DNA from: Flectobacillus sp049240685 | GTDB lineage: Bacteria; Bacteroidota; Bacteroidia; Cytophagales; Spirosomataceae | NCBI RefSeq assembly: GCF_049240685.1 | Contig: NZ_JBMLSD010000403.1 | Location: 1-5,618, forward strand | Length of the DNA: 5,618 bases | Direction: 5' to 3' | Shown here: positions 1-5,412 of the stretch, in pieces | How the letters are laid out: each line of letters starts with the position of its first letter | Numbering within the stretch: the stretch's first letter is position 1 | The notes under the pieces: model-generated | Told to the model about the DNA's origin: nothing | The model's database searches: none | The model's input: only the letters and a program-made list of their open reading frames with translations | Made by a program: the position numbers and the translations under genes

Positions 1-38
1 TGCCTAAAACAAAACCTAGATTATCCATTATATAAAAC

Positions 39-1109
39 TTGGAAACTCGAAAAATCATACATATTGATATGGATGCTTTTTATGCGTCGGTCGAACAGAG
101 GGACAATCCTTCGTTGAAAGGAAAACCCGTGGCTGTTGGTGGTTCGAGTGAAAGAGGTGTTGTAGCTGCTGCAAGTTATGAAGCTCGCAAATATGGTGTT
201 CGGTCGGCGATGTCTTCAAAAATAGCAGCACAAAAATGCCCTAAACTAATTTTTGTAAAACCACGCTTTGAAAGTTACAAGGCAGTTTCGCAACAAATTA
301 GAGAAATTTTTGCTGAATATACCCCACTAATAGAACCACTCTCATTGGATGAAGCCTACTTGGATGTAACAAACAACCTTCTAGGTATAAACAGTGCTAC
401 GCAGATTGCTATTGAAATAAAAGAAAAAATTAGACAAAAAACTCAGTTGACGGCATCTGCGGGAGTTTCTTACAATAAATTCTTAGCTAAAATAGCTTCG
501 GATTTCAACAAACCTGATGGCCTGTATGTGATAAAACCTAATCAAGGATTTACGTTTGTTGAAACTTTAGAAATCGACCGTTTTCATGGTATTGGGAGAG
601 TTACTGCACAAAAAATGCATAAAATGGGAATTTTTACGGGCAAAGATTTACGTCAATTTGATGAATCTTTTCTTGTAAAGCATTTTGGAAAGATGGGTAA
701 ATACTACTACCAAATAGCAAGGGGTATCGACCACCGTGCTGTAAACCCAGAACGTATCCGAAAATCTGTAGGTTCTGAAAATACTTTTATGACAGATTTA
801 ACAGCTCGGGCAGAGATACAACTAGGACTAGAACCCCTCATTCAGGATGTTTGGAGATATTGTACCAAGAACGAAATCTATGGAAGAACGCTATCTCTCA
901 AAGTAAAATATAATGATTTTCAGATTATTACAAGAAGCAGAACAACGCTATCCCCCATTTTTGATATCAATTTATTCGAACGAATTGCCTTCGAATTACT
1001 CGACCAAGTGTTACCAAGTCCAAAAGGAATTCGGCTATTGGGAATTTCACTCTCCAATCTTAGCAATGAGCATGAAATGGAAGGTAAACAATTAACCTTA
1101 GAGTTTTGA
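39..1109 (+). CDS. dinB: DNA polymerase IV (Y-family translesion polymerase)
   Basis: Complete 356-residue protein, close to the usual length of about 350 for DinB/Pol IV, which copies past damaged template bases. The palm begins with IDMDAFYASVE: D10 and D12 correspond to the metal-site region, and Y15 sits where the family has its Phe/Tyr steric gate. The second catalytic motif is SLDEAYLD (D104, E105). SAGVSYNKFLAKIASDFNKPDG (about 140-161) is the classic palm signature, followed by the thumb helix-hairpin-helix (FHGIGRVTAQKM, 182-193) and a little-finger domain to about 340. The protein ends in QLTLEF, a typical beta-clamp binding motif, so it should work at the replisome clamp. The start is TTG at 39: an in-frame TAA lies at 33-35 with only one codon between, and the next Met (M11) would remove catalytic D10. 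No Shine-Dalgarno is seen. Only 38 bp of upstream DNA is present, so its promoter and any SOS control cannot be judged. Confidence 0.97.
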   Translation: METRKIIHIDMDAFYASVEQRDNPSLKGKPVAVGGSSERGVVAAASYEARKYGVRSAMSSKIAAQKCPKLIFVKPRFESYKAVSQQIREIFAEYTPLIEPLSLDEAYLDVTNNLLGINSATQIAIEIKEKIRQKTQLTASAGVSYNKFLAKIASDFNKPDGLYVIKPNQGFTFVETLEIDRFHGIGRVTAQKMHKMGIFTGKDLRQFDESFLVKHFGKMGKYYYQIARGIDHRAVNPERIRKSVGSENTFMTDLTARAEIQLGLEPLIQDVWRYCTKNEIYGRTLSLKVKYNDFQIITRSRTTLSPIFDINLFERIAFELLDQVLPSPKGIRLLGISLSNLSNEHEMEGKQLTLEF

Positions 1110-1124
1110 TGAATTTAACGGATA

Positions 1125-1164
1125 TTGACAAGTCAACCTTCGGCTATAAACGTCTCGTTGTCAA
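1125..1164 (+). other. Possible stem-loop downstream of dinB
   Basis: TTGACAA (1125-1131) can pair with TTGTCAA (1158-1164), giving a 7-bp stem around a 26-nt loop, 16 bp after the dinB stop. It is AT-rich and has no T-run right after it, so it is at best a weak 3'-end structure and not a typical intrinsic terminator. T-runs begin only near 1187. Chance pairing is a real alternative. Confidence 0.2.
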
Positions 1165-1596
1165 AATATTGTAGCAACTAACTATTTGTTTTTTTGTTTA
1201 AAACTTTTTATCTTTTCTAAACCAAAAGCTCTTTAAGTCTCAATTTCATACCTTTTTATCATATCATCTTTTAATAGTCATATTTTACCACTTCATATAT
1301 TTAGATAACTCTGTCAAACGCCATTGACAATCAATAAAAGAATTAGATTTCTTGTGATTGAAAGAGTTAAACAAAACGAATAAGTTATTCTCAATTGCCT
1401 AAAATGAAAACGGATTATGCCTCAAGTCTGTAGGTCTTTCCGAAATACTCTTAATGATTCTAAGCACCAGGTTTAGTCTGTAATAAATGCCTTTGGGGTA
1501 ACTCCAAGAGGTAGGTCGTCTGGCAATATCCTTAGAGAAAAATGCTTATGGCTTCAGTGCAAACACGATTAATTATCGTACAATATAGGTTTAAGT

Positions 1597-1645
1597 GCTC
1601 GGCTTTGGACTGTAAGCCCCAGACATTAGACAAAAAGTTTGAATT
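1597..1645 (+). repeat. Degenerate heptad repeat block, copy 1
   Basis: Reads as consecutive 7-bp units beginning GCTCGGC, TTTGGAC and TGTAAGC and ending ATTAGAC, AAAAAGT, TTGAATT. The part 1604-1638 aligns without gaps to the block at 5374-5408 with about 75% identity, including TGTAAGC in the same register and ATTAG two units later. The two copies therefore share phase and order and are probably decayed members of one family. Confidence 0.6.
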
Positions 1646-1653
1646 AAGTTAGC

Positions 1654-1677
1654 ACACAACTTAAATTTAATTTTGCT
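1654..1677 (+). repeat. AAATTT-centred repeat box, copy 1
   Basis: This 24-bp stretch (ACACAACTTAAATTTA followed by ATTTTGCT) matches the reverse complement of 2728-2753 at 23 of 24 positions after a 2-bp gap. It lies 16 bp after heptad copy 1. In the second gap the corresponding box also adjoins a heptad block. The similarity is too long to be an easy coincidence, even in AT-rich DNA. Confidence 0.55.
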
Positions 1678-1802
1678 TACCAACTTAGTATCAACCTCAA
1701 AAGCTCCTTTTAATACCATCGCTGCAAGGCGTAACAAGGTATCAGCGAGCCTTGGAGAATAGGTGGAAGATATAATGTGATAAATAAATTTCGATAAACC
1801 GC

Positions 1803-1866
1803 TTTGATACCACATTTGACATACTTTAAAGCGACTTTCACATACTAAAAACTGACATTCACACAA
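1803..1866 (-). repeat. Three degenerate 21/22-bp tandem units
   Basis: On the minus strand three adjacent units run 1866-1846, 1845-1825 and 1824-1803. The last two begin GTATGTGAAA and GTATGTCAAA and both end in AAA. The first two agree at 14 of 21 positions. The length is three times seven, matching the 7-bp period of the neighbouring heptad block. An open reading frame crosses the units but shows no recognisable domain. Confidence 0.45.
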
Positions 1867-1883
1867 TTTATCATTTTCTTAAC

Positions 1884-1913
1884 TTACTGACTTATATCTT
1901 TGTTACTGTACTT
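1884..1913 (+). promoter_or_regulatory. Candidate promoter -7 element flanked by direct repeats
   Basis: TATCTTTG at 1895-1902 fits the Bacteroidota -7 consensus TAnnTTTG exactly, but no good -33 TTG lies at the expected distance upstream. It sits between TTACTGACTT (1884-1893) and TTACTGTACTT (1903-1913), direct repeats whose starts are 19 bp apart, about two helical turns. LytTR regulators typically bind pairs of short direct repeats with roughly this spacing. This could therefore be an autoregulatory operator for the gene at 2055, leaving a leader of about 145 nt. This is inference from spacing alone. Confidence 0.35.
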
Positions 1914-2054
1914 TTCTCTTAAAACCATAAAACATCAAACACACAAACTATTGATTTACAATACTATAAACATATTAACAATTGAACTTTAGTAAGATTT
2001 CCTCTATTATCTACTATCTGTCCTTAATGTAAACACACTTAAATATATTTCGCT

Positions 2055-2405
2055 ATGAGTTTTGAAAATTTTTGCATCGTCTCTCAAGGCAGCCTTGACT
2101 TTAAATTCCAGAAAATTAAAATTGCTATTGAAGATATTGTTATGCTTCAAGCAGATAGCAATTACACGCATGTGTATCTGAGTGATGGCAAGCGATTTAT
2201 TTTTGCCAGAACAATCAAATTATTTGAAGATATGCTAAAGGACTATAGTTTTGAGCGTATTCACAAAACCTTTATTATCAACTGCGACCATTTGTTGGGG
2301 TATGATTCAAAAACAGAATCATTAGTTTTAAGTAATAACTTAAAAGCCAACCTATCGAGACGTCGTAAATGTGTACTAAAAAAACAATTATCGGTATTGA
2401 ATTAA
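2055..2405 (+). CDS. Stand-alone LytTR-type DNA-binding protein
   Basis: A 116-residue protein consisting almost entirely of one LytTR domain (about 15-112), the DNA-binding module normally joined to a response-regulator receiver. Family landmarks are IEDIVMLQADSNYTHVYLSDG (25-45), the FERIHKTFIINCDHLLGYD stretch (66-84; typical form 'F.RIHRS.IVN..HI..y') and the C-terminal LSRRRKCVLKK (100-110; typical 'vSRR....l'). There is no receiver domain, no phospho-acceptor Asp motif, no membrane helix and no signal peptide. It should be a cytoplasmic transcription regulator controlled by its own level, by partner binding or by an unlinked sensor (inference). The start is ATG at 2055. No Shine-Dalgarno is visible and the leader is AT-rich, as usual in the phylum. 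No histidine kinase lies beside it. The next gene downstream is convergent, so it appears monocistronic. Its target genes cannot be told from this window. Confidence 0.9.
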   Translation: MSFENFCIVSQGSLDFKFQKIKIAIEDIVMLQADSNYTHVYLSDGKRFIFARTIKLFEDMLKDYSFERIHKTFIINCDHLLGYDSKTESLVLSNNLKANLSRRRKCVLKKQLSVLN

Positions 2406-2444
2406 CATTTACAAAACAAACATAATCAACTTTATAGGTTGACC

Positions 2445-2518
2445 CTCATCCTTGATGAGCAACATTCTCTAAATCTACATTTTATCTGTAGAGATGTATA
2501 ACTCCGTATCTTAAGATA
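2445..2518 (+). other. Cluster of three short hairpins in the lytTR 3' region
   Basis: CTCATC/GATGAG (2445-2459, 3-nt loop), TCTACA/TGTAGA (2474-2492, 7-nt loop) and the 12-bp perfect palindrome TATCTTAAGATA (2507-2518) follow each other at about 15-bp intervals, 40-113 bp after the LytTR stop. None has a following T-run, so they are not terminators. They would lie within the lytTR 3' untranslated region if transcription runs to the terminator at 2595. They might be RNA structure or decayed palindromic repeats. Confidence 0.35.
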
Positions 2519-2594
2519 AATTGTCCAATATTTTTCAACAAAAATGAGTCTTCCCGAATTTTGGCATTTGGGTTCTTTCCTGAGCACTTATCCC

Positions 2595-2633
2595 AAAAAG
2601 GCGTCCGAAACAAGTTTTTCGAACGCCTTTTTT
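2595..2633 (+). terminator. Intrinsic terminator, probably bidirectional
   Basis: A 16-bp stem pairs 2595-2610 with 2617-2632 around a 6-nt loop, with one C-A mismatch (2605/2622). The core is GGCGT/ACGCC, with an A-run before the stem and six T after the core on the plus strand. It ends lytTR transcription about 190 bp after the stop codon. The A-run upstream gives a T-run on the minus strand, so it could also stop minus-strand readthrough from the EEP gene. It is the strongest hairpin in the window. Confidence 0.88.
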
Positions 2634-2654
2634 GATGAAATCTTTAAGAAAAAA

Positions 2655-2751
2655 ACAAAACTTAAATTTCGAAATGACTCATGTAAGTAAAAGGAAAATA
2701 TGAATTACAGGTTTGGATGAGCACTTTAGCAAAAGTAAATTTAAGTTTTGT
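2655..2751. repeat. 97-bp unit with 15-bp perfect inverted ends
   Basis: ACAAAACTTAAATTT at 2655-2669 is the exact reverse complement of AAATTTAAGTTTTGT at 2737-2751, with 67 bp between. The right arm is also part of the 26-bp box (2728-2753) shared with 1654-1677. The interior has ATGACTCATGT (2674-2684), whose reverse complement recurs at 5471-5481. The architecture resembles a very small non-autonomous element, but no target-site duplication is evident and the arms are AT-rich. Confidence 0.5.
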
Positions 2752-2753
2752 GT
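2728..2753 (-). repeat. AAATTT-centred repeat box, copy 2
   Basis: Read on the minus strand, this 26-bp box matches 1654-1677 at 23 of 24 aligned positions with one 2-bp gap. It directly adjoins the heptad block at 2754-2781. Copy 1 likewise lies close to a heptad block, which supports a composite repeat. Confidence 0.55.
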
Positions 2754-2781
2754 TTTGGGCACAAGGCAGAGAGTGTTAAAT
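2754..2781 (+). repeat. Degenerate heptad repeat block, copy 2
   Basis: Four 7-bp units: TTTGGGC, ACAAGGC, then AGAGAGT and GTTAAAT. The first unit resembles TTTGGAC and TTTAGGC, which open the aligned parts of the blocks at 1604 and 5374. It lies opposite in orientation to the block at 2834-2861: GGCACAAGG here pairs with CCTCGTGCC there at eight of nine positions, so the two can form an imperfect inverted repeat. Confidence 0.4.
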
Positions 2782-2833
2782 TGTTTGTTGGTAAAGCTAG
2801 ATAGTACTTATAAAAAACATTATAAAATTATCT

Positions 2834-2861
2834 GCCTAATACCTCGTGCCTCATGCTGGTT
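2834..2861 (-). repeat. Degenerate heptad repeat block, copy 3
   Basis: On the minus strand the units read AACCAGC, ATGAGGC, then ACGAGGT and ATTAGGC, 20 bp after the EEP stop codon. ATTAGGC matches the ATTAG-type unit of the blocks at 1625 and 5395. Just beyond it on the minus strand comes ATAATTTTATAA (2831-2820), and the same 12-mer lies just after the block in the third gap (5413-5424). Confidence 0.45.
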
Positions 2862-2880
2862 TGTATATTTATTTGTCTGT

Positions 2881-4065
2881 CTAGTCAACTTTAGCAAGAA
2901 GCTCGTTAGTATTTATTCTTACTGGCTTATGGAGCTTATAATTGGCCATAAGTGGAAAGTGATCTGAAAAACTCACGGAAGACACCGTTTGGCAACTTTG
3001 GATTTCCCATTGATGGCTATAGAATTGTTGATCAATCCTTACAAAATAGGGTTGACGATTGAGGGTAAATCCTGTACCTTTACCAACCTCCTCAAATGCA
3101 TTTTTAAACAACAGGCTCATTTTCCCATACGCATAACCAAAAGGTGTTTCGTTGAAATCCCCACAGAGTATAACAGGATATCGACTTCCGGCCACGTACT
3201 CCTGCACTTCGTCGATTTGTTGGTATCTCGAATCAAATCCAAATTTTAACCTTCCGAAGCTATCTCCCAACTCTCTGAAAAAACTGGCTATTTTTCCCTC
3301 TTTCAAGGCATCGAAAGCCTGATTGATGCGTATCCCCATCGACCAAAAATGGACGTTTACAACTCTTACTGTGTCACCTTTGTAGGCTATATCTGCCACG
3401 ATGTACCCATTGATATTGGGTTGCCCTTCTCGATTCCAGATGCGCCCATACTTTTTCACAATCGGATATTTTGAAAGTAATCCTAACCCTACCTCCTCAT
3501 CCAAATCATCTGCTAGCAATACCGCTTTTTCTGCATACTTTTTCTCTACAATAGCATTGGGAGAATATTCTTGAAAACAAGCGATGTCTGCATCCAATTC
3601 ATTCCACTGCGAAAAATTACTAGGAAAATCTGCAAACTTGGCACTATTAAAGCTTAATACCTTAAGTGAATTGGTATCTTGCATAACAGTTTTGGTGTGC
3701 TCAGAACCCACGCCCATGAATCTTCTGGCCAAGGGGATTGTCAACAAACACCACACTAATCCTACGGTGGCAACCACTCTTTGCTTTTTTAGTAACAAAA
3801 AAACACTTGCCACAAAACCACAAATCAACGCTAGCGGTAGCGACATCATCATAAATCCAGCAAACCAATGTCCAGAGATTGGCCAATAACAAAATGCCAT
3901 ACTCAAAAACATATAACTAAGACCTACCAGTGAAAAAGGATATTTACTTAGAGCAAACCAAAGTAATTTACAAAGCTCTTGTAAACTTATGAAGGCTTCG
4001 CTGGTTCGAATCATCCAAAAAACAATCGAGATATGTCGAGGAAAAGTGATGTGTAGCGTTTTCAT
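2881..4065 (-). CDS. Membrane-anchored endonuclease/exonuclease/phosphatase family protein
   Basis: A 394-residue protein with an N-terminal membrane part and a C-terminal EEP-fold domain (about 133-378), the Mg-dependent phosphoesterase fold shared by exonuclease III, DNase I and phosphoinositide/sphingomyelin phosphatases. The catalytic set looks intact: N140 in VLSFNSAKF, E166 in CFQE, N237/H239 in VNVHF, D303/N305 in CGDFNETP, D345 in RIDQQF and D368/H369 in FSDHFPL. The family's common 'RIDYIF' reads RIDQQF here. Three hydrophobic segments (about 45-62, 67-92, 97-112) precede the domain. The KKQR loop (93-96) suggests a cytoplasmic N-terminus and therefore a periplasmic catalytic domain (inference; RR at 114-115 argues weakly against). 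The substrate cannot be told: lipid, nucleotide or extracellular nucleic acid are all possible. The start is ATG at 4065; M18 is an alternative that would leave the helices intact. A terminator lies between it and the upstream gene, so it should have its own promoter, which I could not identify. Confidence 0.88.
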   Translation of the reverse strand: MKTLHITFPRHISIVFWMIRTSEAFISLQELCKLLWFALSKYPFSLVGLSYMFLSMAFCYWPISGHWFAGFMMMSLPLALICGFVASVFLLLKKQRVVATVGLVWCLLTIPLARRFMGVGSEHTKTVMQDTNSLKVLSFNSAKFADFPSNFSQWNELDADIACFQEYSPNAIVEKKYAEKAVLLADDLDEEVGLGLLSKYPIVKKYGRIWNREGQPNINGYIVADIAYKGDTVRVVNVHFWSMGIRINQAFDALKEGKIASFFRELGDSFGRLKFGFDSRYQQIDEVQEYVAGSRYPVILCGDFNETPFGYAYGKMSLLFKNAFEEVGKGTGFTLNRQPYFVRIDQQFYSHQWEIQSCQTVSSVSFSDHFPLMANYKLHKPVRINTNELLAKVD

Positions 4066-4119
4066 GTGTGTTGTTTTTTAGGACTATACCCACCTCAAAA
4101 CAAGGTCGATTAGTGGTTT

Positions 4120-4155
4120 AATAAAAGAACGATGTAAGCATGCCTACACCGTTCT
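4120..4155 (-). terminator. Intrinsic terminator of the coiled-coil gene
   Basis: The arms 4154-4143 and 4138-4127 form a 12-bp stem (13 with the A-T pair 4155/4126) around a CATG loop, followed on the minus strand by TTTTAT. Two positions (4149/4132 and 4144/4137) are G-U pairs in the minus-strand RNA but A-C mismatches in the plus-strand RNA. The structure is therefore fit for minus-strand transcripts only. It begins about 30 bp after the coiled-coil stop and ends about 60 bp before the EEP start, separating the two genes. Confidence 0.8.
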
Positions 4156-4185
4156 AGATATACTCAGTAAATAAAGGGCAAAAAA

Positions 4186-5127
4186 CTATTTTACTTCAAA
4201 AGTACCCGCTCCGATTTTGAATCCTTCAGAATAAAGTTCAATGGAATACTTTCCTGATTTGTAGGCAGAACCTTTTGCATATACCACGTCCACTTTCTGG
4301 TCATTATTTTCAAATAAGACACTTTGTTTTACGGTATATCCCAGCTCTTTGCCATCGTATTGCATCGTTCCTGACGAACCATCTGCGCTCACAACTGCTC
4401 CATTTGCATCCATGATACGGATATAAATGTCTTTGTTGTTTCTTTCGGCAACAGGGTTGCTTGCCAAACCAAATGAAATTTTTAGACGATCTATTTTAGA
4501 AGCCTTATAACGACCTCCATCACGTACTTTACCATTGGATGCCAACGCATAAACCTCCACATTGGTAGCCTTCATAGCCGAGGCTAAGGTCACTTTGCGT
4601 TTTAGTTCTTCATTTTGAGTAGAATAATCAGCTACAGTCTTGCTAAGGTTATCTTTATCAGATTTCAAACCTGTGTTTTCATTGATAACTGCTTCTTTTT
4701 CGGCCTGTAGATTTTTGTTGCGCGCCATCAAATCGCCATTTTCTTCTCTAAGTTTTGTTAGCTCTTCGTCTTTGGCTGCCAAGAAGGTTTCATATTCCTT
4801 AATTTTAGCTTCATACTTCTGAGTCGAGAAACTCAAATCCGACTTCAATTTCTTTTTGTCTGATTCTAATTGAGCTTTTACTTTTTCCAATTCAGCCACA
4901 TTTCCTCCCAGCATTTCAACCTCTTTGATTTTTTCGTCCAATGACTTCGAGATAGAGTCTAGTTTGATTTGCGTACTTGACAATTGTTCTACTTTTGTAG
5001 TAAGGGCTTTTTGTAGTTCAAATGTTTCGTTACGAGCACCAATAAACAAATAGCTCAACAAAGCGATAACACCTACTGTAACTCCTAATGCTACCTTAAA
5101 AAAGGTCTGATTATTATTATTCTCCAT
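4186..5127 (-). CDS. Membrane-anchored coiled-coil protein of unknown function
   Basis: A 313-residue protein. After a short polar N-terminus (MENNNNQ) comes one membrane helix (about 10-30, FKVALGVTVGVIALLSYLFI), with no lipobox or cleavage site evident. Residues 35-180 are rich in Glu, Lys and Leu with heptad-like spacing, a long coiled coil that automated annotation may label 'chromosome segregation protein SMC', although no ATPase motif is present. Residues 185-313 form a separate, probably beta-rich domain (KASKIDRLKISFGLASNP, DIYIRIMDANGAVV, GKYSIELYSEGFKIGAGTFEVK). The layout suggests a coiled-coil stalk holding a C-terminal domain in the periplasm, possibly as an oligomer (inference). 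Similar proteins are known in Bacteroidota without assigned function (from memory). The start is ATG at 5127, preceded by AT-rich DNA with no Shine-Dalgarno. The strong terminator just downstream supports a monocistronic, well-expressed gene. A regularly spaced TTAA array lies 145-195 bp upstream. Confidence 0.85.
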   Translation of the reverse strand: MENNNNQTFFKVALGVTVGVIALLSYLFIGARNETFELQKALTTKVEQLSSTQIKLDSISKSLDEKIKEVEMLGGNVAELEKVKAQLESDKKKLKSDLSFSTQKYEAKIKEYETFLAAKDEELTKLREENGDLMARNKNLQAEKEAVINENTGLKSDKDNLSKTVADYSTQNEELKRKVTLASAMKATNVEVYALASNGKVRDGGRYKASKIDRLKISFGLASNPVAERNNKDIYIRIMDANGAVVSADGSSGTMQYDGKELGYTVKQSVLFENNDQKVDVVYAKGSAYKSGKYSIELYSEGFKIGAGTFEVK

Positions 5128-5271
5128 AGTTATTAATTTGCTTTTAAATGAATGGTTGGGATTGTTTTAATGATAAATTTTAAATAGTAAGGAAAAATTA
5201 GTTACCATATCGACTTAAACTAAAAAGTCTTTTTTCGTTCGTTTTACGATAACAAAATAAGTATAGTGCTT

Positions 5272-5320
5272 TTAAAGAGGAGTTAAATCAACCTTAAATC
5301 GAGCTTAAATATGGAGTTAA
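5272..5320. repeat. Helically phased TTAA array
   Basis: TTAA cores begin at 5272, 5283, 5294, 5305 and 5317, spaced 11, 11, 11 and 12 bp. Three of the five read TTAAAT. The units between differ, so it is a periodic motif and not an exact tandem duplication. The array lies upstream of the coiled-coil gene. It could be a protein-binding array on one face of the helix, bent DNA, or a decayed 11-bp tandem repeat. Confidence 0.55.
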
Positions 5321-5373
5321 GTGGATAAGCAAAATAGGTTTGTAGCAATTTGGTTAATACGCAACTTGAGTGC

Positions 5374-5408
5374 TTTAGGCTGTAAGCTGTAGGCATTAGT
5401 CAAAAGGT
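5374..5408 (+). repeat. Heptad repeat block, copy 4 (clearest copy)
   Basis: Five 7-bp units: TTTAGGC, TGTAAGC, then TGTAGGC, ATTAGTC and AAAAGGT. The period is clear because units two and three differ by one base. It aligns without gaps to 1604-1638 at about 75% identity. A short stretch of opposite orientation (TAATGCATAAAGCCTA, 5446-5461) follows, and TAATGC there can pair with GCATTA in the block (5393-5398). Confidence 0.65.
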
Positions 5409-5412
5409 CTTT

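Larger units (their letters stand above)
1110..2054. other. Gene-free gap between dinB and the LytTR gene
   Basis: A stretch of 945 bp without a convincing gene. Its first part (about 1170-1400) is very AT-rich with pyrimidine runs on the plus strand, including CTTTTTATC twice (1204-1212, 1252-1260). About 1405-1535 is GC-richer (roughly 40% by hand count) and holds a small hairpin (1492-1508) and a 48-codon minus-strand open frame with no ATG. From 1597 to 1866 it is dominated by degenerate repeats: a heptad block, an AAATTT-centred box and a 21-bp tandem. The 91-codon minus-strand frame over 1591-1866 is built largely from these repeats and starts with TTG, so it is not called as a gene. 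The last 190 bp are AT-rich and form the upstream region of the LytTR gene. Confidence 0.7.
2406..2880. other. Repeat-rich gap between convergent genes
   Basis: A stretch of 475 bp between the LytTR gene and the minus-strand EEP gene. Because the genes converge, no promoter is needed here. In order it holds three small hairpins or palindromes (2445-2518), an intrinsic terminator (2595-2632), a 15-bp perfect inverted repeat (2655-2751) and two oppositely oriented heptad blocks (2754-2781 and 2834-2861). Short words also recur, for example TGAGCACTT at 2581-2589 and 2718-2726. Open frames here (48 codons from 2544; 84 codons from TTG 2713) run through the terminator or the repeats and overlap the EEP gene, and are not called. 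Confidence 0.7.

Noticed and set aside
913..1095. 60-codon plus-strand frame inside dinB
   Set aside because: Out-of-frame shadow of the intact polymerase gene.
1722..1742. Resemblance to the conserved 3' end of 16S rRNA (CGTAACAAGGTA)
   Set aside because: Only about 16 of 19 positions match. The following sequence does not continue as 16S and no other rRNA segment is present, so this is a coincidence.
1591..1866. 91-codon minus-strand open frame starting with TTG
   Set aside because: It coincides with the heptad block, the AAATTT box and the 21-bp tandem, has no recognisable domain, and is Cys-rich in a way explained by the repeat units. More likely a by-product of repeat DNA.
2521..2633. 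Possible small RNA ending at the strong terminator (hairpin 2554-2573)
   Set aside because: CCCGAAT can pair with ATTTGGG, but no promoter is seen upstream. The segment is explained more simply as the lytTR 3' untranslated region.
2544..2690. 48-codon plus-strand frame with ATG (MSLPEFWHLG...)
   Set aside because: The intrinsic terminator at 2595-2632 lies inside it and its end runs into the inverted repeat at 2655. No ribosome binding or promoter signal supports it.
2713..2967. 84-codon plus-strand frame starting with TTG
   Set aside because: It runs through two heptad blocks and overlaps the 3' end of the well-supported EEP gene on the other strand.
3584..3889. 101-codon plus-strand frame opposite the EEP gene
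   Set aside because: Antisense shadow of a gene with intact catalytic motifs; no independent evidence.
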